Of a stretch of DNA of 64,000 nucleotides, positions 55,656 to 64,000 are shown in pieces. The position numbers and the translations under genes are program-made. The notes under the pieces were generated by a model. The model saw nothing but the letters and a program-made list of their open reading frames with translations. It searched no databases and was not told where the DNA came from. Within the stretch, counting starts at the first letter, position 1. Every line of letters starts with the position of its first letter. Origin of the DNA: Coprinellus micaceus (lineage: Eukaryota; Basidiomycota; Agaricomycetes; Agaricales; Psathyrellaceae); NCBI GenBank assembly GCA_951394405.1, contig OX596337.1, forward strand, positions 2,914,001 to 2,978,000. The letters run 5' to 3'.

Positions 55656-58574
55656 CTAATCTGTATCAAATTGGACATTCAGTATCCTTAGCGTGCCATC
55701 GTCACTGCAGCTTGCGAGCTGTGTTGAGCCATCGGTCTTGGGTCGCCATGCCAGGCGGTGAATGTGGTCGACGTGTGCCGTCCTGAAACGGAGAGGCTCA
55801 GTAAAAAGAAAAGCCCTCAAAGCCAGGTGGCCGCTATGCTACTTACCGAGAGTCAATTGTCAAATCGAGTTTCCAATCTTTTGGGTTATTAATGGGGGAG
55901 GAATAGATGAGGATATGACCGTTTTCTAAGCCAACGGCGAGGCGCCTTGAAAAAGGTACCGCGTCAATCCATAAGGTCATGAAGACAATGTTCTCGTCGT
56001 ACCTTCTCTGTGAGACAGACGTTGAAACTGCAACCGCTGTAGCAGCCTCTGGCAACTTAATCGTCTCAGCAACTGACCACACCTTCTTCTCGACCCCGGT
56101 CTCCTGCCAGACCTTCACTGTCTTATCACGAGAAGCGGTAGCGAAGAAGTCGCCTTCTCTCGACCATGCACAATCCCAGATGATCCGCGCATGGCTCTTG
56201 TCCGCAGCAACTGGCACAAAGCCACCATCCTGGAGCTCAAATAGCCTCCACGTGCGATCTCGGGACACCGTTAGGACCAGTTTATCGTCGGGACTAAAAG
56301 CGATCCTCGTCACGGTCAGGATGTGGCCAGATAAAGGTTGCCCGAAGGGTCTGAAGGAATGGGTGTCGTAGATCCTGACTACAGCGTGCTCAGCGCTGGT
56401 AGACTTGCAGGCGGTTGCGACGAATCGATGAGAGTTCGAGATACCCAAGGTTATTGACTGGAACGGCCGTTTAGGTTGAAGATTAGAAAAGGCAGGAAAG
56501 GGAAACGAACCTCGTAACCGTGTCCAAAAAGTTTCTCAACCTCCGGCCATAGTGTAGACGATGCTAGCTCGCCTTCGAAAGGCCGGCGGGTAACATCGAG
56601 GTCGGTGATGGCCAAAGCCTGAGACGTTCCCTCTCCCACCGCCTTGTTCGACAAGCCGAGAGCAGGAACGCTTGCACCTGCGGGACGTTTGTGCTGCTCC
56701 TCCGAGAACTGCGAGACCTTCAGATTCTCGAGCATATCGACGAATGATCGCGGAGCTTCGAACACACGAACGACCTTCTCGTCTGCGATGCTGACGAACT
56801 TCAATGAGTCGATGAAGGTGACATTCAGGAGATCGTATCCGTGAATCTGGGGACGAGCGAGCTCATGCCAAGAAGCTTGGGAAGAGGAGGGAGATGCGGG
56901 GGCCCCTGCGTGGATTCTTGTCGTCTGATCGAGTCTATATGGATGATTAGATTGCCACCCATGAAACACCACCGTTGTGCGTACCCAGTAGAAATCAGAT
57001 AGTCGCCGCTTGGAGACCAATCAAGACCTCTCACGGGGCCGCTGTGCCCAGTGATAGCCCCAGTTTCCCTCCAGTCTTCAGCACTGGGCCCCTTTGAGCT
57101 GTCAGTGCACTTCCAGTGCCTCCAACCTCCAGACCAACCCCATGCCAAAACGTTGTTCCCGGTGTTCCCCCATCTGCCGCCAACGAATCCTCCAAGGCGC
57201 TGGCCACCAACGTCACCGAACCGCTGGTAGTTGATCCAAAGTGAGGGACCATTCTCCGTCTGCGTCAGCGCAGACGACGGCGCCCAAAGAATGATCGACG
57301 AGTCTGTCGAGGTTGACAATAGTACCGGAACAGATCTTTGGGTCCCAGGTCGCCATTGTATTGAGGTGATTCCTGCTTCATGTCCGACGAGTAGGGCATC
57401 GAAGAGAACAGAAAACTGTTGTGATCTTCAATAGCATTAGGGGATATGACATCATTTTTCAACCATGGACCAACTTGCCCACCAGCAGAGGTCTTCGCAG
57501 TGAGAATATGTCGCTTCAAGGAGATTTGCTTTCCTCCCTCCTCGCCTTCACCTACTTCGCCAAGCGATGCCTCGAATGCCTCGAGCAAGTCGTCGTCGGC
57601 CCTCTCTTGTGAGGTAGAAGACGAAGTCAGAGGCTCGATATTCCAAAGACGAATGTTTCCATCCTGAGATCCCGACGCCAGAACGAGGGGCTGTTTTTCG
57701 TCTGATTGGTGGAAGTCGAGGGCGCGAATCCAGTCTTCGTGTCCTGCGAGATTAGCCCCGTGAACGAACTGTCGCCGTATCAGCATTGAATGCACAATAG
57801 CATGCCTCCACGCTCACAGTGTCTTCAGATCTCAACCAGAGTTGGACTGTACTATCAGTTCCACCGATAGCTAGAATGTGTACTACGGAGATCGTTCAAA
57901 TCTGAGATAGTCCGACTGTGGACTGCAGGCGACTCACCTGAGCTCCGAGGCAAGAGGCCAAGCGCCAGAGTCAGCGGGTATCGCTTCTTCAGGTATATTG
58001 CCTGCTTTTCCTCGAGAGAAATGCCTTGTTACAGTCACATTAACGCTTCATGACAGCTCCTTGACGCTATCCAAGTGACGTACCTTGGCCGTCGCGACCA
58101 ATCTCCCAGATTTTGACAGCCGAGTCTGAAGCGCCCGTGACCAAAATGTTGCGGAAGAGCGAGATCGCAGAAATAGGTTTGGTATGTGCTTGTGTGCTTC
58201 GGACTAAACTCCACTGCAGGGGGTTACAAACGCGACTCTTTGAAATGTAGAGACTCTGCTTGCCTCTGAGCCCGCCCTCGTCCAAAGCAAAAGTACTCCC
58301 TTCTCATCTCCAGAGACGATCGTATCGTCGTCGATGAATCGCACGCACGTCACAGCCCCTTGATGGCCGGGAAGAGTCTGAGAGACGCCAGACTCATTCT
58401 CTTTCTATGCCAGTGTTAGGCACCGGAAGAGAGGATATAAGGAATAGATCTCACATCCACCAACCAGAGCGCAACAAATTTGGAGGTACCGAAGGCAACG
58501 AGACCTTCGTTCGACGTATCACCGACATGGCTAAACCTGTTGGACGACGCGGCAATATAGGCCAAGCTCGCCAT
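55656..58574 (-). CDS. ELP2: Elongator subunit Elp2 (WD40)
   Basis: WD40 scaffold of the Elongator complex, which makes the cm5/mcm5 group on wobble uridine of tRNAs. Starts MASLAYIAASSNRFSHVGD with FGTSKFVALWLVD. Blades visible: GHQGAVTCVRFIDDDTIVSG, LAGHEDWIRALDFHQSDE, GSQDGNIRLWNIEP, ITGHSGPVRGLDWSPSGDYL, IHGYDLLNVTFID, LFGHGYEVNNLGIS, SGHILTVTRIAFSPDDKL, SRDKTVKVWQE and HVDHIHRLAWRPKTD. The HGYD and GHGYEV pairs mark Elp2 rather than other WD40 proteins. The gene has many introns and ends LNVQFDTD at 55656-55658. It is head to head with the ACPS gene. Confidence 0.93.
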
Positions 58575-58730
58575 GGTCTGGTCGTCGATACGAGAGAGTT
58601 CTGGGGAGAACCAAGTGTATAGACTCTGGGGAGTGGATGATAGTCCAGTATTGAAATTAGAGATCAGTGCATCAATCGAGCTGTAATCGTGCGAACTTCA
58701 AAGCCAGCACCTGTATTCTCAACCACGAGC
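58575..58730. promoter_or_regulatory. Shared upstream region, ELP2 and ACPS
   Basis: 156 bp between divergent starts. No TATA box stands out. Confidence 0.45.
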
Positions 58731-59191
58731 ATGCCCATCCTGGGCATTGGCGTCGATGTTCTCCACGTTCCTCGAATAGCAAGCGTTATGCAACGGACGT
58801 ACGCCCATCGCTTTGCGAGTCGGATCCTGTCTTCGAAGGAGCGATTACAGTGGGAAGCACTGAGAAGTTTAGGCACGTCGAGCGAAGAATGCCTTCGTTT
58901 CCTAGCTGTTAGGTGAGTTATTATTGACTGCTTTCTCTTGGGATAGTACTCAAAGGTCACAGGTGGTGTGTAAAGGAAGCCGCGTACAAAGCCATGTATC
59001 CAGCCGTAATACCAACGTGGAAAGACTTGACCTATACCAGCCTCTCGAAGGGCGTGAAACCGCAGCTCACTTGCCATCCTGCGAACCCGAAAGAACAAGC
59101 AGTCATAGAATTCATCCATGTCTCTGTCAGTCACGACGGAGAATACGTTTTTTCCCAAGTCCTAGTCGAAGGTGCGCACAGGAAATTCTAG
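58731..59191 (+). CDS. PPT2: Holo-[acyl-carrier-protein] synthase (AcpS type)
   Basis: Transfers 4'-phosphopantetheine from CoA to a carrier protein, probably mitochondrial ACP as with yeast Ppt2. Starts MPILGIGVDVLHVPRI, the Mg-binding AcpS N-terminus; then RILSSKERLQWEALR, and after a splice joining AG|G, WCVKEAAYKAMYPAV with the catalytic Lys-Glu. The end FIHVSVSHDGEYVFSQVLVE is the C-terminal half of the fold. About 134 residues, single domain. The last few residues (GAHRKF) could differ, because an in-frame donor at GAAG|GTGCG may splice to GALS. No import signal is evident at this start. Confidence 0.9.
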
Positions 59192-59245
59192 CAAGCGCTC
59201 CGCAGCTGATTCTCTGGTCGATCGATTCCCGTCAGGAGCCCTTTC

Positions 59246-59689
59246 GTGACACCGGCGCGAATAGCTGCGCCCACCTTTGGCCTTGAGCCTTGCACGGCGA
59301 AGGAGAAAATATATTCACAACCGAAACAAATCGACTCGCTATTAACGGCTATGATTGAAGAGGCCCATCGGGCTAGTACCCGTCCGCAGTTCCTGGAATC
59401 ACGCCCTGCCCCTGTTGGCGCGTCCAACCCATCTTCAAGCAAGAGCCCACCCGCATACATTCCTTTGAAGTTTCGCCACTCTTTGCAACCGTCGAATTTG
59501 AGTACGTTCAAAATAATCAGCATACCATCCCGCTTGCTTCTAGCCGACGATCCGAGTCGTTACCAGGCGGTCATCTCGCACGAGAGTGTTTCCTATTATG
59601 ATGCCAAAAATCATGGCAACAAGGATGGCGATGTTGCGATGGGTAAAGCGACTATGTACGCCCAGGACCGCCAGCTGTTGGGGAACTAA
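59246..59689 (+). CDS. Unassigned open frame
   Basis: 148 codons without a stop, no known match. The left end is uncertain: the first codon here is GTG, so the true start is either in an upstream exon (acceptor TCAG at about 59236) or a downstream Met such as MIEEAHRAS near 59353. Visible parts: charged helix KEKIYSQPKQIDSLLTAMIE, then Ser/Pro-rich SNPSSSKSPPAYIPL, and DARSYYDAKN-like HESVSYYDAKNHGNKDGD. A minus-strand frame of similar length (59188-59523) overlaps it, and I cannot decide between them by eye. If real it is a small, partly disordered protein. Confidence 0.3.
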   Translation: MTPARIAAPTFGLEPCTAKEKIYSQPKQIDSLLTAMIEEAHRASTRPQFLESRPAPVGASNPSSSKSPPAYIPLKFRHSLQPSNLSTFKIISIPSRLLLADDPSRYQAVISHESVSYYDAKNHGNKDGDVAMGKATMYAQDRQLLGN

Positions 59690-60498
59690 GGCACACGTTT
59701 CAGAGAACGCGGAAGGCGAGGAACAGTGGAGTCCGAGCCATGGATAGTTTGATTTGATGACAGAAGGGAGTCGGAAGTGAGACAGAAGGGTGGTGAACTA
59801 TATGGTAAGCTTCCGTTATGCTGTCGTTTCGAGGAGAAGATAGGATAAAGGCAAGTTGCGAACCCAGGACTCGATGGGCGACTTCAAGTTGCCATCATGA
59901 CCTCCTATGCACGTGACGGGCATGCACTTACCGTATTTGGCTAGTGGCTGTGGACCGTTTTGGGCGCCTATTCTAAGGAATCGCTCCGAAAAACGGTTGA
60001 GCCGTGCATTTTGTGCAGGCATGCATCCACGCACCATCTCCATACATCAAGCGTTACTGAACGAGTCGAGACCGCGACAGGGGCAACACGCTTCCAAATC
60101 GATTCCAACGTCAGGTCGCTTTCCCTTTTACACCCCCACTCGACCACCTTCTCCGGAAGTCGGCCCATGGTTCCCGTAAGTACACTGCGTCATTACTCCA
60201 CTCGTGGTTCTTTGCTGACACAGCGTACAAGGCTCAGTACCAACAGATGCATGTCGACGGGAAGAGAGGTGAAATAGCCCTACCGAGATACATTCACGTC
60301 AACACTTACACATGGGAAGCGAAATTGACCGATACTTGGAGTTCTAAGAATAGGCACGTGCGCTATCCTCGGGATGCAACTGGCGTTTCACTGCATATCC
60401 ATATATAACCGCATGAATCCAAGAGTCGCAAACAAAGTCCCGTTCTCTCACTACGCACCGCCATCACACTATCCCGAGCCACTGTGGAAGACCTTGGG
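59690..60498. other. Intergenic: upstream of DUF6533 gene
   Basis: 809 bp. Several overlapping short frames (59816-60043 minus; 59960-60277 plus) have no protein character. The TATA box is listed separately. Confidence 0.35.
60402..60408 (+). promoter_or_regulatory. TATA box of DUF6533 gene
   Basis: TATATAA, about 92 nt before the ATG at 60499. Confidence 0.45.
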
Positions 60499-62121
60499 AT
60501 GGCCGATACATTGGACGCTGGCGCCTTGCAGGCTCTCGAAGATGGGTATGCATCTGCAAAGATTTTAAGTGTGAGGCTCATGTGGCTCGTCTGGGCGCAG
60601 TACCTAACGCACTCCGTTGTAGTATGCGGTGAGGAGACCCAAACTCTGGTTTCTTGCGTAGTTCAGACCTTAGCCAACAGACAGCGAGTGGCATTGCCGT
60701 TGTAGTAAGCTTTAAAGTTTCGCCCCACTTGTATCCAGAAATCTCATTCTGTGTATTCAATTACGCTTAACTCACAGGTGGCAGACTTTCTGGAGACTTT
60801 CCCAGAGGAAGTGCGGTACCTTCCGTTCCCCGCGGGGTATTGACGTTAAAATTTTATCTGCTAACTCATCATGGATAGGTCGAACTAATGTGGGGAACGT
60901 CGATGAGTGTCCCTACGACGCTCTTTTTTGTGTTGCGCTATTTCCACTTTATAAATGTGGGACTCGCTGTGACGTGTAAGTCGCCACGCTGTATCAACGG
61001 GATGGAGTCAAATGCCGACCGAGTTGGACGACCACTCCAGACCTGTTAAGGACGGAGGGCCCTATCGACATAGCTGAGTGTATACGCAGCAATCGAATTG
61101 CTAGTATGCTCATCTGCTGATTACCCCCATTTCCTGCGCTGATTTCAGCCCATGTCTTCTCATAGTATCATACCATATCAACGGTATCGTGGCAACCGGT
61201 GGGTGGCATACAATGCGTGATTCTAGAGGGTGGCCCATCTCAGTACTAGGCATTCTATTCTACAGAGTTTACGCGTTCTCGGGCCAGCACAAGCGCTGGA
61301 TAGGTTTTTTCCTTCTAATTCAATTCATCGCAAGTACCCGTTAGCGCACTGCCTAATCCTTTCCTGAGGCGCCCCTATAAATAGGCGATATATAGCGTCC
61401 CCACCCTCACCCTTGTTGTCGTATACGCCGAATCCGTAAGATGTAAGTTGTCTATTCTAAGCTCTCGTATTTCAATCTGAACATAGGGACTCCTTAATTC
61501 AGTCATTCCTGTGCCCGGCGACCTATTCTGCAGGCCTGTCGAAGCGCGCCAGGGTCTGCTCACTGCACTATCTGCTCTCATTTTGGCAAGTGAAATTAGT
61601 GGGTGATCCTTACTAGCTTCGTCCATACGATACTAACGCAAGCGCTTGAATTAGTCATCATGGTCATGATGATGTTCTTTGCTTTCTGGAAGCACCGCGG
61701 TCTGGATAGTCCTCTACTAAGGGTATTCGTGCGGGATGGTATTTTCTATTTCGTGTCTCTGTCCGGTAGGTTAACTTCCAGCGCGTCCTGTCATGCTCTA
61801 ACCTGGGGTCCCACATGCTTATGGCAGCTGTCGCCACCCTCACTATTGCATTGAATGCTGGGCTTTCGACGGTGAGCAAATTTCAGTCTAAACTCGCTCT
61901 AATCATACCTGATAATACAGGGGAGCATGAGTAAATGGACTCCTATGATAGCACAAGCAAACATGCATGCTATCCTTGCCCCGCGCATGATGTTGCACCT
62001 CCGTTCCTGTGATCAGGAGGGCAAGGACCGAGGCTCAATCCTCGAGCTCTCGACTATGCAGTTCAAGGCCCGTTTTATGCCTCGTCAAACTACTCCAGCA
62101 TCCCACGAAACCCATGCATAA
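60499..62121 (+). CDS. DUF6533 multi-span membrane protein
   Basis: Seven-span-like membrane protein of a family expanded in Agaricomycetes; function unknown. The start MADTLDAGALQALEDGYASA leads through tiny exons (60499-60570, 60623-60628, 60681-60704, 60778-60810, 60879-60975) into YATASGIAVVVADFLETF, PEEVELMWGTSMSVPTTLFF and VLRYFHFINVGLAVT. Later blocks: VYAFSGQHKRWIGFFLLI, ALELVIMVMMMFFAFWKHR, LLRVFVRDGIFYFV, MLMAAVATLTIALNAGLST, and MHAILAPRMMLHLRS near the end; it stops at 62119-62121. Middle exons (about 61050-61560) could not be fully resolved. The charged tail is cytosolic by family analogy. Confidence 0.75.
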
Positions 62122-62441
62122 CCTTTAGGATTTTATGTTGGCTTTTTCGCTCCCCGAATTATGAAATGGTTTCGCTCGCCGCAGTAAGCGCCCATGAACC
62201 CCTCAACAAGTTAGGGCCCTTGACTTTGTCTTCTTTGATCGCCGAACATCGCCACCAACGATCACCGTGAGGGTGAAGCGGGGTTTCCCCGATTGGGTCA
62301 GGAAAAGGAACTCTGAGATGAAATCGAACGGGGGTAGAAGGGAAGGGCACCGGTGCACCAGTGATTATGATTAGAAGATGATCATAAGTTGGGGTTTTTA
62401 CAATAAGTGCTTGTTGTTGCTTTCGGAGTCCAGAGAGGAGG
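62122..62441. other. Convergent intergenic space
   Basis: 320 bp between the stops of the DUF6533 and IBA57 genes. No gene. Confidence 0.45.
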
Positions 62442-63766
62442 TCACTCAGCGGTCGCCTCTTCCGGCGTGGGCCACCAGGATGGAACCCAGGGCGTGACTC
62501 GGTACACCTCTCCAGTCGACGGTTCTGTGACTTCGAGCTTGAGCTCCTCTGCGCGGACAGCGAGGACATGCTCGAGCCTCAGCAATGCGAGGCCAATGCC
62601 TTGGGTAGTGGTACTCAGGAGCTTTCCAGTTCCGCGAGGGCGAGGACCCTTCCGTTCCCCTTCCGATACGGGCTTAACATCAAGTCCAGGAGTGAAAGGC
62701 GATGGCAAGGTGAGGGGTCCCGACCTGAAGGAGAGGCAGGTTAGTGCAAAGCCTACAAGGCCGGTATCAAGTGAAAGGGCACGTACGAAGGGTCGCCCTT
62801 GTGGATGTACACCGGGTGGATGCGCTTACGAATGACACCAGTATGGTAAGTGCGAACTGTGAGTTCCTGACCGACATAGCAGCCCTTCCGGAAGTCGACT
62901 GCGGATTGGAAGGTAGCTTGGTAAGATTACGGCTCAAAGGAGCAGGCAAAGGGCTGAACATAGCACATACCGCCGCCCATTATATCGAGATTGGAGTCCA
63001 TTGGGAAGGCTTGCATAGGGGGGATGTCAATATGTCCTTCTGGTATGCCATGGAGCACCCGGTGTAGGAGATAGTCTTCTGGCTGAGCAAGATCATGGGT
63101 GGACACCTCCTTCGCTATCGGGAGATTTAATATGGGCCAAAGGAAATAGCGCGTTCAAAGTTGACTCACGTTTGTCGCCCTTTTGTACCAAGAATCTCCT
63201 CCCTACGCCAACACCTCGTCGATCCCGAATTACACCAGCCTCCGTGCCCCAAGGGTGGGGTTCCTCGCCCCATGCCGGTTCCACACATCCACTCCTCGCC
63301 CATGACCAAGCTCGAGGCGTCTCCCATGATTTATCCACATCTCCTCCCCATGAGGCCCAGATATCGTATCTGTCGGAAGCGTCGCGTACTTTGACTTTGG
63401 ACCGGAGGACATGGCGCTTCAGGTAGCTGAGCAGAGGGGTTACATCCGCGCTACCCTCTGGTGGCGGCGAATACTCGACGATGTAAGCTGGCCCTTTGTA
63501 AGTTGATGGCTCTGGGTCATTGTAGATGAATGCATCGTAGAGTACCCGTCCCTAGAGCACGTCAGTAAAGTTTCCCGGGTGCTTGCTGGTTGGCATACTT
63601 GAGCGTGCAGAAATGAACTATACTGGGGTACCTTCACTTGCGTCGAAATGATACCATTCAAGAAGACATTTGAATCAGAGCCAGAAACCGAGAGTAGCGC
63701 TCTGTTGGCGATGGGGGCGACGGTGGGAGCTCTGCGGAGGAGAGTCTGGACGATGGCTGGAGGCAT
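62442..63766 (-). CDS. IBA57: Iba57/Caf17 iron-sulfur assembly protein
   Basis: Mitochondrial folate-binding GcvT-like protein that acts with Isa1/Isa2 in making [4Fe-4S] clusters for aconitase-type and radical-SAM enzymes. Starts [20 protein letters not shown], a likely targeting leader, with [20 protein letters not shown] and the [10 protein letters not shown] block. The signature [17 protein letters not shown] near 62840-62890 is that of the YgfZ/Iba57 family and holds the essential Cys. The C-terminal part ends [17 protein letters not shown]. Several short introns, about 350 residues. Head to head with PET191 over 96 bp. Confidence 0.9.
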
Positions 63767-63862
63767 GTCTGCTCCTCACGTGCAAACCTCGAACAAACTC
63801 TTTTCTCCTTGCCGCCATCATCAGTCGACTCTGGGCGCCTTTTGAGCACTCTCGCTCCGGAA
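63767..63862. promoter_or_regulatory. Shared upstream region of IBA57 and PET191
   Basis: Only 96 bp between divergent starts of two mitochondrial-biogenesis genes; shared control is likely by position. Confidence 0.4.
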
Positions 63863-64000
63863 ATGGCTTCTTCATGTGAAGCTCTCCTCGCGGCGCTCAA
63901 GGATTGCGTATTGCATTCAGACTGTGTCTTGAAGCAGGGGAATTTGCCGTCAGCATGTCTCCGGGACCATCTCTCGGAATTGCCGGAGGAGTGTCAGTCG
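63863..64000 (+). CDS. PET191: Pet191/Coa5-like cytochrome oxidase assembly factor (partial)
   Basis: Twin CX9C-type protein of the intermembrane space needed for complex IV assembly. The visible 46 residues start MASSCEALLAALKDCVLHSD and read on to CLRDHLSELPEECQ at the right edge, with Cys spacing as in Pet191. The family pattern MxSSCxxxxxALxxCxxxSxC is present. The rest of the protein, including the last Cys pair, lies off the window. No intron is seen so far. Confidence 0.85.
   Translation, partial: MASSCEALLAALKDCVLHSDCVLKQGNLPSACLRDHLSELPEECQS

Overview
The window is nuclear DNA from a filamentous basidiomycete, most likely an Agaricomycete. Reasons: genes are dense, on both strands, and broken by many introns of about 45-75 nt with GT-AG ends; tandem P450s occur; a DUF6533 multi-span membrane protein, a family typical of basidiomycetes, is present; and the housekeeping genes are fungal in type. 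Gene models were built by hand from reading frames and splice sites, so outer bounds are usually firmer than inner exons. I recognise about 32 protein-coding genes. I saw no convincing rRNA, tRNA, CRISPR array or intact transposon.

Left third (1-30 kb): a partial SLA1-like endocytic adaptor cut by the left edge; eRF3/SUP35; two tail-to-tail RING genes; a Spo12-type mitotic regulator; a Rheb GTPase; a GH2 beta-mannosidase; a C24T7 homopolymer; two tandem cytochrome P450 paralogs; two related MFS permeases flanking an AlaX-type alanyl-tRNA editing protein and a third RING gene; and a NEM1-like lipid phosphatase.

Middle (30-50 kb): SNF7/ESCRT-III, ceramide synthase LAG1 with an NGH repeat tract, a U1A/U2B''-like RRM protein, a DJ-1/PfpI protein, MOB1 with a 521-nt intron, a BTB-like protein, DBP8 RNA helicase, a DUF302-like protein, an HMG-box transcription factor, SUA5 and FMC1.

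Right part (50-64 kb): an RRM protein, a 945-residue eIF4A-like protein whose helicase motifs are destroyed, ELP2, holo-ACP synthase, a DUF6533 protein with a run of tiny exons, IBA57, and the start of PET191/COA5 at the right edge.

The genes do not form one pathway. Loose themes are tRNA modification or editing (SUA5, ELP2, AlaX), translation (eRF3, the eIF4A-like protein), mitochondrial assembly (FMC1, ACPS, IBA57, PET191), membrane lipid and traffic (SLA1, SNF7, LAG1, NEM1) and cell-cycle signalling (SPO12, MOB1, Rheb). Many genes sit head to head on short shared upstream regions. The most unusual items are the eIF4A-like pseudohelicase (52213-55324) and three RING proteins that carry Asp in place of a zinc-binding Cys, each with an intron splitting that Asp codon.
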